DNA of 64,000 nucleotides from the NCBI GenBank assembly GCA_914767715.1, contig OU612071.1, forward strand, positions 25,605,681 to 25,669,680, written 5' to 3'. Positions 11,278 through 22,985 of the stretch are shown here, piece after piece. Position 1 is the stretch's first letter; the number at the start of each line of letters is the position of its first letter. Under the pieces are notes generated by a model. It had not been told where the DNA came from. It searched no databases and saw only the letters and a list, made by a program, of their open reading frames with translations. The position numbers were made by a program, and so were the translations under genes. Source of the stretch: Membranipora membranacea (taxonomy: Eukaryota; Bryozoa; Gymnolaemata; Cheilostomatida; Membraniporidae).

Positions 11278-12423
11278 CAGGGCTCTCAACCACTCAGGTT
11301 TAGCCCGAGTTACTCAGATTTTTGGGTTCTACTCAGGCTACTCAGGGGATTTTAGAATGTAAGCTAAAAACTCAGATTTTGCTCGTTGGCAGAGATGAAT
11401 AATATATAAACAATGCTAAATGTTGCCTTACAATAATTTATGCCATTTTATTAATGGATGATCAGGTATTAGATTCTAGTTGTGATAAGCTATGTAAATA
11501 ATTCTGCACTGCCTATACTAATAATGCCTCTCACTGCAATCACTGTAATAATACTCTCACTGCACTGCCTATTCAAGTCATTTCTAAATCAATGATCAAA
11601 CAATGATCCCAGAGATCCCAAGAGATTATTATGGCTAAATAGAAATTGGAAGTTTAGACATGTTAAAAAAGTGATTTTGCAGGTGAACCGGATAAATCCA
11701 GGCAATGATTTCAATAGCAGCACATTACATTAATTATGCCTTTCTACCCTGGCGCCTTTAAATCAATATTTTTACAAACATCATATTTTTACATCATGGG
11801 GATTCATTTTCACCTGTGGAGACGGCCTTGGTTAGTCCATATGAATTGGTTCATCTAGATCAAATCTAAAATTATTTACGATTTTATGTTTACAAGAAAT
11901 GCTCTAGGTTTTTATTGATTTACTTGCTATCACAAACATGAAATGTTGCGAGAAAAGGATGCATATACTTTGTCAATAAAGGAACTTGCTACTAGAGTAT
12001 GGAACTTGTATTTAAGGGCATCGCTCTAGAAAATTGTGTATGATGTGATCTTGTCTTTAACAATTAAATTAAAACCTTTCCTTAGTAATTTCTTGTCTAT
12101 GGTACATATGCTCGTGTGCAAAACAGGCAGACAATAAATACATCAAGAGGAGAACTACACAACTTTTGAACATCATGAAAGCTAATGGCTTTGAACTTAG
12201 ATGCAACATTTTTTTAACAACATACATTCTTTGACTTGCTTTGCCAGCTATTCTTTGCACATAATCTTCAAATCTCAGGTGTTTCACCCGACAATATTTC
12301 AGTGCCATCTCAGACGTACCCTCAGCTGTTTATGCTCAGGGGGTTTTACACCTTTAAAATACCACTATGCGACATGCTAATATTAAAACTCAGGTTTCGA
12401 ATCCTCCCAGGTTGAGAGCCCTG
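11278..12423. mobile_element. Second hAT-like element nested in the first
   Basis: The ends are perfect 14-bp inverted repeats CAGGGCTCTCAACC. They lie wholly inside the 10892-12534 element. Flanking octamers GTTTTCGA and CTTATCCA agree at only five of eight positions, so a target duplication is possible but eroded. CAGGG...CCCTG ends are typical of hAT families. It carries a LINE fragment (12069-12308) and no transposase that I can see. It could instead be an internal part of a composite element. Confidence 0.65.
12069..12308 (-). pseudogene. Short LINE reverse-transcriptase remnant
   Basis: The 79-residue minus-strand frame has the pattern seen C-terminal to the RT core in LINE elements: 'LRFEDYVQRIAGKASQRMYVV', then 'MMFKSCV' and an aromatic-rich end. 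No catalytic residues are included. It is a small fragment inside the nested hAT-like element and not a functional gene. Confidence 0.55.
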
Positions 12424-12878
12424 CTTATCCAGGGAATAAAAAAAATTGAAGTGGAGCTCAGCTCCACTTCAAGAAGTGTGTTTATAACCAAGTGGAGCTG
12501 AGCTCCACTTACTCACTGTACAAAAGTACCACTGCTTGTGCATATAATTGACAATGGTTTGTTGACTTTGCAGGTCCTTGCAATTATAATCCCATCATTG
12601 ACACTCCCACAATAGAACTGTGAAAGCATAACTCCAAGTTAGACCCATGTTTCAACACTACTTACGCGATGTAGTTTTCGATGTGACTTCTAAACCTGGC
12701 GAACAGACATATGGTCTGGATAGCAGTCATAAAGTGGTTAATTTGTGTACTATTATAGCTTAAAGTACAGTCTTGTAGAGGATATGAGTCAGCGCAATGC
12801 GCTACAGCCTTCTGGTAGCTTATTTGCGTTCAGTCATGAGAGAAGATTCACTGTTTGTACTTTTAATCTGCTTTCAGG

Positions 12879-15800
12879 ATGGATGATTTTTTGGGACTGG
12901 ATCTTTTAGCAGCTCATTATCAAATTGAGGCTGAGAGAACTAATCTGGAAACAAATGATGAAAGTAACTGGAGAACTTGCCTCAAGGTAAAAGCTCTTAT
13001 CTAGCAAAAATTTTGGCAAACATTTTGATAAGGATTGGACGGACAGGGCTGCATGTACAACAGGCGTCATCTTTTTATGAACAAATTTTCAAATTTACTC
13101 AAGTTGACCTGAAGTTGTGTTCTCCCAGCAAGTGGTAAAAATGGGTCTGTTTTCTCAACCTGGCTTTGGGACTATTCAGGCTGTCCTCACAGCATTGAAA
13201 ATGTTTTACTTATGCTTATAATTTATCCTATATAGGCTCACGGTTTGGCCAGTGGATGTGTAGCTCAACTAGAGCCTACAGACAGAAGACTAAGGAGAGT
13301 GTATGACATAGAGAATACCTGGTATAACGAAAATCATCCGCTATCCTTCAGTGAGCATCAGGATCTTATTACTAAACACAAACATAACGTGACGTCATAC
13401 CGTAACAACATCAGACAACAAGTAGACAGTCTAGATTCGCTCCAGGAGGCTCTCAGTCTGGATGATGTGTTTAGTAACTCTAATATACACAAAGCTGAAC
13501 AGTTAGTAGACTCTGTATTTGATGTGAGTGTTGAGTGTACTGAAGGTATTATTGATGTTTTCTCGTCAATCGTTGGTAGTAGTGTTGAGGTTTTGAGTAA
13601 ATTTGGGTTGTCTCCTCCCTTCTCGTTTGCTGTTCTCGGTCTCGGTTCTGTAGCTCGAGGTGAAGCCACCCCTTACTCAGACATGGAATATGCTTTCATA
13701 GTAGACTCAACTGAGACAGATTACTTCACTTGGTTAGCTATGGACACATATTTCCGTATAAACAATCTAGGGGAGACTGAGATGAAGCGTTTTGACATTG
13801 CCGAGTTAAAAAGCGATGATGTAAAGGATATTGACCAGCCCAAAGTTAGCGGTATTAGAATTGATGGGATTACAAAGAAGGCAGGTAATATACCTACAGG
13901 TAATGGTTACACTTGTAGTGAGAAACTCATATTAACAGTTGACCAATTTATAGAAAGCTACAAGTCGGCCTTGAGATCACCTGTTGACCCTAATAAGGTC
14001 GGAGATCTTGCAGATTTACTTTCGAGCACAGTGTTAATATTTGCACACAATGGTGGGGAAGCTCTTTACAATAGCTTTCTAGAGAGAAGGCGAAACTTTG
14101 AGGAAGAGCAAATGAAAAGCAAGTCAGTGATCCAGAAAAGGTTGAGGACCATCTTAGAGGATATTAAAAACTATCCGTTCCTGCCCAAATTTGAGAGTGG
14201 CAATGAAAAATCCGACTTAAAAGTGAAATCTGACGTGTTCCGCTATCCGACTCTTCTAGCATCAAATCTGAAAGTCCTGCTTGGGACTGAGAAGGCCTAT
14301 CCGTGGGAAGTATTTGAGATCATGGCATCGTCATTCAGGGTAATAAGTAAAGAGCATTATCAATTGATGAACATAACACTAGGGCTGGCCATCTTTATAA
14401 GGATAAAGGCCTACATCACTTCAGGGACACAGTGTGAGTGTCTGTCTGTTCTCCCTAACATCCCACAGAAATCAGAGAGTGACCGCTATCACATCCCCAG
14501 AAATATCTTCATCATGTTCGGTTGTTTGTTGACGTCCCTGAAATGGTTAGTCAACAGATCAGTAGTAAGAGGCCTGTCTATGATTGTAGATTTACATGAT
14601 TTTGATAAGAGAAAATTCATCGGTCTATGTCTTCCAGATAAAAGATCACCAATAAGTCTGCTCCAATCAAATTTCCTGTTACAAGCCGAGGTTTTCTATG
14701 TTATGTCTGATTATGAGAGAGCTTTAAGAGTCCTGACTGAAGCTCTAACAGAAGAAAGCGTGGTAGATTGTAATGGATTCAGGAAGATGATAAGAGAGTA
14801 TGTTTTTATAAACAACATATCAAAACCCAGAGCATATGAGTTAAGAGCACTGAAGCTGTGTTACACCATCCTGTTTAATAGTGAGAACTACAGAGGGGCT
14901 TTAGGTTATCTTGAAACTCTAATCCAATGTGATAATACTAGATCAGTTATACTCTGGCAGATGCAGCAAGTCAATTGTCTCACCCACCTTGATTGTTACA
15001 AAGAAAGCCTTGAGGTCCTGGATAAGATACAGCCTGCTCTTATGGAGTACTATGACACAAAGTCACTGTCACTGTATGAGTTTGCTATGAAAGAGGTACA
15101 AACTAAACATGACAAAACACATGATGATCGAGTGTCTCATTTAGCACTTGTAATATCACAGTATTATAGTTACCTGAGTGAAACATATCGAGGGCTGGAA
15201 TTATATGACCAGGCACTCAAACATAGAACTTCTGCTCTTGATATCTTAGAGGCATTAAAAACTAACATAGGCGTAAATGTAGATGTTTATCTGTATAAGG
15301 CTCTGCATTATAGGAGTAATCTCCACTATGAGTTAGGGGAATACGAGAAAGCTTTATCTGATTCTTATAATGCTGAGAGTCTCTTCATTAACATTTACGG
15401 CCAACACACAGCACACACAGATCTAGAGTATATATACCAGTTACACGCATTGATATATTTTACAATTGGTGATTATAGAAGATCTTTACAATACAATGAT
15501 AAATCGTTAGCAGTGTCTAAACAGCTTTACATTCACTCTGATAGTGAAGCTATTAGTGTTAGGAGGATGAGTCATTCTAGGCACGCTGCAAGTATACAAT
15601 ATAGTATGGGTTGTTACCATAGATCATTTGTGGAATATTCACATGCACTTCCTCAAACTCTTAGTCGTACTTGTGACACTGATTATTGTCTTGTACGAGT
15701 TCTCTGTGAGCTCGCAGAGTATGACAACGCTTTACAACTAATCAGCGATGTATTCGAAACAGTAAGTGAGGAAGCTATCTCTAAGAGAGACTATATTAGG

Positions 15801-16394
15801 TCATTAGCCTTTGACTCACTAGGCTATCTCTATACTAAGACAGGACGTTATACTGAGGCGCTAGAGTCGTTCAGACAGGCTGCGAGAAGTAAGAGATTGG
15901 TTCTCAGTGAACGTTATGTTGACCTGCTGACAGAATCAAGTAAATGCTGCATTGCATTGAAGGAATATAAGACAGCTTGCAGGTTATCATACCTGGCATT
16001 TAAAAGGCCAGCAGGGAAATATCCACCACGATCTGGGATCTGTTATTACCTGATGGGGTTTAGTCTGATGATGCTTGATAAGTTTGATAAAGCTTGGATA
16101 AATTTGCACAAAGCGCTTTGTGTCTTTCAAGAGTTCCCACAATACAGACAGACCAGATTCCACCTCGCCCAAACCCACACAGCCATAGGTCTGCTCCTGT
16201 TTCGCCTCCTTCGGCTCACAGAGTCAAGAGAACATGCAGTGAAGGCAGCTGACCTCATGTATGATCTCAGTACTGATAATGAAGCTTTCTCTCCTGACTA
16301 TCAGAGAGCCCAGCGAGAGGCGATCTCACTAAGAGACAGTCTCAGTCTGATAAAACAAGTCGGTATTGAGTTTGAACACTGCTCAATGAGTTAG
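12879..16394 (+). CDS. Nucleotidyltransferase-like/TPR protein, copy 1 (arm A)
   Basis: Two coding exons, 12879-12986 and 13236-16394, joined in phase 0 across a 249-bp gt-ag intron, give 1088 residues. The ATG at 12879 is two bases after a possible acceptor (tttcag), so a 5' untranslated exon is likely. Residues 171-188 read GLGSVARGEATPYSDMEY: the GS and D-x-E signature of nucleotidyltransferase folds, closest to GlnD/DUF294 domains. RID about 60 residues later may supply the third carboxylate. A stretch near residue 290 (DLADLLSSTVLIF) also recalls that family. From about residue 500 helix pairs with TPR-like spacing (for example 'GDYRRSLQYNDKSLAVSKQ', 'GRYTEALESFRQAARSKR') continue to the end. 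No signal peptide or membrane segment is seen, so it is probably cytosolic. The substrate is unknown. Confidence 0.85.
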
Positions 16395-17640
16395 TGAGGC
16401 TCTCTGATTGTAGTATTCATGTTTCAAGCAAGGTAGTTGGGATCCGTTGTGTATAAAATCGAGTTGAGAAGTGTTGTAAACTTTAGTGTTGGTTTGTCGA
16501 TCACAATTTATGGTTTATCATCGAGGCCTTCAGGTGACAAGAAGTCTGTCTTGTAACCTCTGAGTTATTCTTATGTTAATCTTTATGATTGTCTTTTTGA
16601 GAACATATCACTTAGATGTAAATATTTTATAATCAGTATTTCACACTTATTATTACAAACTCCTCCTTTGTGTTTGAATACTACTAATTTTTAGACACAT
16701 AATTTATACTGACTTGGTTTGCTTCTTCTGACTTATTGGTTCTATTTTTACTATATTTTTATAATTTCTTTTACATTTTTGTAATTTTAACAGTACAATA
16801 CAACAAAATTCATTAAATTAGTCTTAATTATATATTGATGTTGGTGTTGAACAAATAACAATCCTATCATGGCACACCTGGTACGCTGAGGTTTGCACAT
16901 TGCACACAGAGGAGATAAATTCACAGTCTGTATGTGCTTCATTAATAGTCAGTATGAGATGAATACTTAAAACACTGATCAGAGTTTTATGAATAATCTA
17001 AACTTATGAAATACTGGTGAGGACAATCTATAAACAACAATTCTACACAAATTAGCAAAATTATTCAGTTGCCTGCACACCAGTGATTGATCTCATGAAA
17101 ATTAAATGTAGCATGACACGACGTTACACATCATATGGTTGTGAAGATTTACGTCGTGCATCTTCCACTGAGATAACTAAAACTGTGAACTAGAATAATC
17201 CTAAAAGAAGTTGTCTCCTCTTTACTCATCATGTGACAACTTCTGAAAAAGAATAATAAAATTGAGAGGTATGTTCAGCATTTGGGGTTGCGTGTATCTT
17301 GGGATTGAATGCCTATTTAGGTATTTAGAGTGCCTGCCATTTTGCATGTGAGGAGTAAAATATGGTTGAAGAGCCGCAGATGAACAGAACATTTGAAAGT
17401 GAATTACGAGATGTAATGAGTTCTGAGATTAAATTTGGAATAGCTGTCAGTCTACATGATAAAGACAACTGCTTACTTACTTTGCTGAAAGCAGACTGCT
17501 GTTGATCTTGTTTTGTACTTTATTTATTGGACAGATTTGAATTGTCATGTATACAGATAGCCTAGCTGTAAATAGTTCATTGATATATTGATATAATTAA
17601 ACAGACATGGACACAGCTTATTAATCATATCGATGTCTGT
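16395..17640. other. 3' flank of the nucleotidyltransferase/TPR gene
   Basis: Conserved in inverted orientation with 38345-39585. It probably includes the 3' untranslated region, but no poly-A signal is clearly favoured. The stretch near 17110-17170 is rearranged locally in the other arm. The last 25 bases (17616-17640) are one copy of a target duplication flanking the tRNA-Ala-like insert. Confidence 0.5.
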
Positions 17641-17907
17641 AGGACAAAAACTGATGCTATTTTTGTACACATTGACCACTCTAGAGTATATAATAACTCT
17701 ATGGCGCTGGCTTACGGCGCCGGAACTTTGCCAAGTAAAGTAAAGCTCAGTGGTATGGCTTTGGCTTAGCATGCACAAGGTCCTGGGTTCGACTCATGGA
17801 GGGAAGGGATTTTTGTATTTGAGGTAAAAGCTTCAAAACTTCTCATCTTGGACAACAATCAAATGCTAAGACTGAAATATATGAGAACAGGCAAAGTTCC
17901 GGCGCCG
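17641..17907 (+). mobile_element. tRNA-Ala-like insert with 25-bp flanking direct repeat
   Basis: A 267-bp insert flanked by a perfect 25-bp direct repeat (17616-17640 and 17908-17932); the inverted arm has a single copy at 38342-38366. Inside, 17716-17906 is bounded by perfect 17-bp inverted repeats (GGCGCCGGAACTTTGCC and complement). Within them a segment around 17745-17800 resembles tRNA-Ala(AGC): A-box-like 'GCTCAGTGGTATGGC', 'GGCTTAGCATGCAC', B-box-like 'GGTTCGACTC'. This suggests a tRNA-derived SINE promoter. A SINE would usually end in a simple or A-rich tail, which is absent here. Confidence 0.75.
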
Positions 17908-18495
17908 GCTTATTAATCATATCGATGTCTGTCAATGTGTGCAACTATTTAGTAAGCTGAGTTTGGGATTTCAAACTAAAGTTCCTTTCTATGGTTGCTT
18001 AGATATCATATGGGGGAGATGGCACATATTTGCCCGGCTTGAATTTGCCTGAATCTTAGATTGCCTGAGAACCAGTACACAGTTAGGGAGCTTGATTGAC
18101 CGTTCCGCAGGATTAAATTGTATTCTACTTTGATCAGGTTAAAGATGAGACTGTGACCAACTAGAGTTCATTATCACAAACGTACGCACAAATGTACACA
18201 CACACAAATGTACACACAATAGCTGTATTAACTTTTAGGGTGAACTATCTATTTAATAAAGATCAATCTACCCTGCTTGTGAGTTCAGCCTTTTATGATC
18301 TTTGTCTCATCATGTTTAATTAAACGTAACCTTCCAAGATAAAGTCAGACCCAGGACGGAAGGGAAAGGTGGTGTTACTGAATCTGGTTCCATAGATATC
18401 TTATGGTACAATCAGATAGTATAATAAGTGACAAAATGACATCCAGGGTATAATAGCTAACAGACCTGAAGCTGACACACTGATATGATATTTAC

Positions 18496-19319
18496 AAATC
18501 GAAGACTACCAAGTGTCTACAATTAATGGTGGATTGCCACATCTCGGCTATTCATTACAGCAGTCCCATAAGAGTAGTCCACTAATTATGACATGCTCTT
18601 TCAGATTCTTGATTGTTTGAACCCATATCATTAGTTTTTGATCACTTTCCCCTTGCCGGCAGCAATTTTGGCAATAGACTCCTGTTGTGCAACTTAGTGT
18701 CAGGAACAATATCACCATTGGGATCAGCATGAAAATCTCTACCAGAAAAACTGTCAAACCCTATCCACCCAAAATCATAAATGAAGTTGCCTTTCTAACG
18801 ATACTTTGCATAGGCTGCCTCCAAACTATGAGGTTTATTATGAGTTTTATAGTTGATACAAATATACTTTAAGTCAGGTTCTGATTTCTACCATTGCAAG
18901 ATAAAATTGAATAAGATAACTCACTTGACGTTGAGTTAAATCTCAGATAATTAATCCAGGTATCGTTCTCCCACGTGCTGCTGGTCTGATCTTATTGTCT
19001 GACCATAGTTTGAACACTTTGTACCTTTGTCTGATCTTTGTCTGTACACTGCTGGAATGCTGCAGAGCTACCAAAAGTAAGACTCGATATATAATATGAG
19101 ATTTATAGTGACTCTTAGAATAGACAAAAATAAATACAAAACATGTACAGCATGATGGTAACAGATCAAGACCCGGCGGTGAAGAGCACAACAGAGAAAC
19201 AAAGCATACCTGAAAATAAACTGTTTTTGATCATGATCAACTACTGTCTTTAGTGTCGCTAAGCTATAATATAGTGTTGCTCTGCAGTGATGTAAATTTT
19301 CATTTTTGAGAAGACTGAT
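18496..19319. other. Start of block B, no gene recognised
   Basis: Unique to the spacer between the arms. The part around 19090-19215 is weakly similar to 60290-60475 (shared pieces such as AACAGATCAAGA-like and GCATACCTGAAA), so an older copy of the same repeat may be present. No exon or transposon end is convincing. Confidence 0.4.
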
Positions 19320-21676
19320 GATATTTATGCCAGACAGTTCCTGGACTACATGAATGACTTAAAATTTGATTATCATATCGGGGGCACCCCCACACATTGG
19401 CGAGGAGGGTCATTAGATGTTGTCTGCACCCGAGGCTTATCATGTAGATCTCTGGGCATTGAGGATCTTCAGCTATCGGATCACTCTTTCATTTTCTTTG
19501 ACCTTGGCATTCCGTCAAAGAAACATATTGCTACTGAAGACTGAAGACTGAAGCTTCTGAAGACACAGATAAACAAGGTTCGGAATTTAGCTTTGAAATG
19601 TAGAGCTCGATTAGTCCAAGAGAAAATTACGGCAGGTGGTGTTAAGGAGTTGTTTACTGAGGTGAAAAAGCTTAGTATGCCTCGTACTAAGTGCTTGCCT
19701 ACTGCCTACGGTAGTCCAGGACAATAAGCGGATGCTTTCGCTAATTATTTCAGATCTAAAGTTGATGATATCGTTTTGGAATTTTCGCTCATTGATGTTG
19801 TACCATTATCTATTGAAACCAGCAGTACTGATGAGTTTTCGGAATTGTCTGATCATGATGTTACTAAGCTTCGTAAGTTGAAAACCTCACATCTCGATCC
19901 TCTACCCACAAGACAGTTCTCACTGATTTGGCCGGACCTTTTACCGTTGGTTACAAAGCTTGTAAACTCCTCTCTCATGTCTGGAGTTTTCCCAGCTACG
20001 TACAAGCAATCTCATATCACCCCGTTAATCAAATCTCCTAACTCAGATCCGGAATCTTTAAAGTCTTATCGACCAGTATCAAATCTATCGTTCTTATCCA
20101 AAGTCATTGAAACAGCTGTGAGCAATCAGCTTATGGATCATTTCAACAGACATTCATTGCTAGATGAGCACCAATCGGCCTACCGGCACGGACACAGTGT
20201 GGAAACCACAATTCAACATGTTTACTCATCAATATGCCAGCAACGTCACAGGGGTAAAACCGTATTTCTAGTTTTGCTAGATTTATCGGCAGCTTTCGAT
20301 ACAGTGTCGCATGAACACCTTATTTCTTTGCTCTCTACACAGTTTAAGTTAGGTGGTAACGTGCTGAAGTGGATAAAGTCCTATCTCTCTGATCGATCAT
20401 ACAGAGTTAAAATTGATAGTAAATTGTCTGATCCTGTGTGTTGTAATGTTGGAGTCCCGCAAGGGAGTGTTCTGGGTCCTATTTTGTTAAACTGTGTGAT
20501 GTCTTCCTTGCCAAAGTTACTCGCTAAGATGGGGATCCAGAGCCATATGTATGCTGATGACACTCAGTTCTGGGTGAGTTTTGGAGAAAATGAAGATTTA
20601 AACAATGAGAAGACTGCCAGGTGGCGGGAAAAGCAAGCTTTCTCTGTTATAAATTCATTCATGCAGCAAAGTCATCTTAAGTTAAATCCTGCAAAGACTC
20701 AATTCATCCCATTTTCTCGTAAATCAAGTTTCTCATCATTTGCACCACTTCAGCTCGACGATCACACCTCTATATCTCCATTTCCTGAAATCAGAAATCT
20801 TGGCCTCATCATGGACTCAAAGCTTGACTTCCAAAGTCATGTGACATTATTACGCAAAACTTGCTTCTTTCAACTCAAAAGGCTAAGGGCAATCAGGAAT
20901 TATATTCCTAAATCTCAGTTTGCCACCCTCATTCACGCTTTCATCACCAGCAGGCTAGATTTCTGCGATTCGATCTTTTATGCTTGACCTAAAACTGTCA
21001 TTTCCCGATTACAAACAATACAGAATTCCTGTGCGAAATGCTTGACTGGGGGCAATCGTTACACCTCAGCCACTGAAGCCAGATTTACACTCCACTGGCT
21101 CCCTATCACATCACGATCAATGTTCAAGCTAGGTGTCATGGCTCATAAAGTTGTGCACCATCCAACAACAACCCCAACATATCCCTCAGGTCCTTTTTCA
21201 ACATCTAAGCATATTCTCAACACTCGCAACAACTCATCGAACACACTCGTTTCTACTTTCTCAAGCAAACTCTCAACCGTCGGCAATCACTCCCTACTCA
21301 TCACTCTGCCCAAAGTCTGGAATTCCCTCCAACCTGATCTCCGAGACATCTCTTCAACTTCCCTCTTCAAATCCAAACTAAAAACCTTCTTATTTATATC
21401 TACTTATAAAGTTTAATTTTAGCCTGGCTGGTTGCCTGTTTTTGCCTGGCAGGTGGCCATATTTAACTAAATATAATGTGTACATACTATAATTTTATCT
21501 TTCCGTTAACTCAGTGTCAGATTTTATGTACAATTTTATTTTTTTTTTATTATTCTACACCGAATATTTTATCTCACATTTTATCATGTACAACGCTTAG
21601 AAATCATTGTTTTATTGTATAAACAATTTTATTAAGCGTTTCATAAATAAACTGTATTATATTATTATTATTATTA
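19320..21676 (+). mobile_element. 5'-truncated CR1/L2-like non-LTR retrotransposon
   Basis: 19350-19544 encodes the end of an endonuclease domain (GGSLDVVCTRG ... LQLSDHSFIFFDL). 19776-20987 encodes a reverse transcriptase: YRPVSNLSFLSKVIE, HQSAYRHGHSVETT, LLDLSAAFDTVSH (first catalytic Asp), GVPQGSVLGP, MYADDTQ (YADD) and HLKLNPAKTQFIPF. 21042-21416 continues with TLHWLPITSRSMFK and the C-terminal tail. The segments are separated by a frame change near 19545-19775 and an in-frame TGA at about 20985, so it is dead as read. The 3' end is an (ATT)n tail ending near 21676, typical of this clade. It is absent from the B' copy, so it inserted after B and B' separated or was lost there. Confidence 0.88.
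19776..20987 (+). pseudogene. LINE reverse-transcriptase core frame
   Basis: The longest surviving frame of the 19320-21676 element, 403 residues. It holds the fingers and palm blocks with the catalytic Asp in the LLDLSAAFD block and the YADD pair (residues about 250-256). The frame closes at TGA just before sequence that continues the same domain, so one nonsense change separates it from its C-terminal part at 21042-21416. The N-terminus is arbitrary because upstream endonuclease sequence is out of frame. Confidence 0.85.
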
Positions 21677-22985
21677 TTTATGAGCAACTATCCAAACATA
21701 AAGTTAGAGCTGACTGATAGCGGTCATAAAAAGCTTTCTAAGGAAAGTTATCTCTCTGACCGACACAGACAGAGTGCTTTACGTTCAAAAACTGGCAAGA
21801 ATTTATTCTGTGACATATTTTGACCCTCCCCTGACTTTGGCATTACCTTTCTCGTAACGATCATGTATCTATGATTATATGTAAAATAAAATATTACAGC
21901 TCTCTGACCAAACCCATCTCGGACCTGTTTGTTAGCTGTGAGAATGAAACCAAACACTTTAACCTCTGGTGGCCCCTAATACTCTCATAGCCAGACCATT
22001 GTGTGTGACCCCAGTCTTATCTGTCTGCATTATTAGCATCATTTGACACACTATATCAGCTTTGTTTATCTACTGTATATAATACAAAGTTCAGCCTATC
22101 AGACCACCTGCTGGACCTCATGTGACTCAAAGACACAGGACCACACACATAGGTACATTGCACCTTGATTATACTTTGCTATAATCAATCGAATTCAAAC
22201 CAGCACAAGTTTCTATCCCACAATGCACCTCGAGCCTAATATCATAGACCTAATATCACCCACAATGTAATGACTCAGGAAACCCTTCAATGTAGTCTTC
22301 ACACCCAGATCTTCTTTGACAAAATCAAACACACAACTAGTCAAACAATCACTAAGAATGGTCCACGGAGTACCCAGTAACTCAAGATAACCCGAAATTC
22401 GCTTCTAAGTCAAATACTAAATACACCTACTGGTTTTATCTGTCAGTATATCCTGGCTTGTGGATCAAGTGGAGCTTGCAGATTGCTGAGAAAAAAAGTG
22501 GGCTAAAGAGAAAAGGCTCGTTCTCAACAGCTTCCCGAGATTGTCTACAAATGGCCTGATATTCGGTGTTTTATGCGGATTTTGGGCAATAAATAAAATC
22601 GGGCGTTTGGTGATATAAAATCAATTTATGATATATGTCATGAATTTGTCTGTGGTGTAAATATTCATTTATATATGCACTGTGCGTTAAGAACTATGAA
22701 GTTATTCACTTTACTAATGACAATCTGAGAGTTCTGTTTAGCCTTACATTGCAGAAGAACTGTCACTGTTACATGTTCTTTACAATAGGAACAAATAGCA
22801 ATGATTTTTAGTTACAAAACAATGATTTTTTATGAACTCAAAATTTGGAGTTGCGCTTTCGTTACAACAGAAAACAAGGCTCGCTAGTTTAATATGGAAT
22901 GTGGTCTTAGGGTACAATTGATATCTTTACAAATATCAGACTGTTTTATCGATTAGAACTTTTAGGACATCATATGTATTCATGG
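21677..22985 (+). repeat. Block B segment repeated directly at 60775-62675
   Basis: Matches 60775-62675 in the same orientation, for example 'agcaactatccaaacataaa' at 21683 against 60778, the area round 22000-22140 against 61570-61710, 22480-22640 against 62050-62170, and 'ttatcgattagaactttt' at both ends. The two have diverged by indels. It lies upstream of the CCDC180-like gene and could contain its promoter region, but no promoter motif was identified. Confidence 0.8.

Larger units (their letters stand above)
10892..12534. mobile_element. Non-autonomous hAT element (1643 bp)
   Basis: The ends are inverted repeats CAGTGGTACTTTTGTA. The element is flanked by a perfect 8-bp target duplication CTTGTGCA (10884-10891 and 12535-12542). 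An 8-bp duplication with CAG...CTG ends is diagnostic of the hAT superfamily. Subterminal palindromes built on AGTGGAGCTCAGCTCCACT lie near the right end (12450-12510) and half-copies near the left. No transposase frame is visible, so it is non-autonomous and has taken in other repeats. The inverted arm has the uninterrupted site at 46646-46653, proving insertion after the duplication. Confidence 0.93.
1740..18495 (+). repeat. Left arm (A) of a large inverted segmental duplication
   Basis: Nearly all of this block has a reverse-complement match in 37735-60620. Anchors checked by eye: 1745-1830 with 60500-60615; 2411-2644 with 59711-59914; 2956-3098 with the complement around 59270-59415; 4873-5130 with 57561-57752; 5360-5650 with 52050-52420; 9560-10880 with 46650-47850; 12560-17200 with 38870-46580; 18340-18495 with 37735-37870. 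Arms differ by scattered substitutions, small indels and large insertions private to one arm. The segment around 5840-9555, with the THAP-type gene, has no match in A'. Confidence 0.92.

Noticed and set aside
13245-13247. TTG as the start of the copy 1 nucleotidyltransferase/TPR protein
   Set aside because: It is an internal Leu codon of a spliced exon. The exon begins at an acceptor at 13236, the frame joins an upstream ATG exon, and the A' copy has TTA there.
13358-13669. Antisense 103-residue frame, also at 42335-42646
   Set aside because: A shadow of the nucleotidyltransferase coding strand.
17745-17820. Functional tRNA-Ala gene
   Set aside because: Only the A-box-like, anticodon-like and B-box-like pieces are kept; the acceptor stem does not pair, and it sits inside an insert absent from the other arm.
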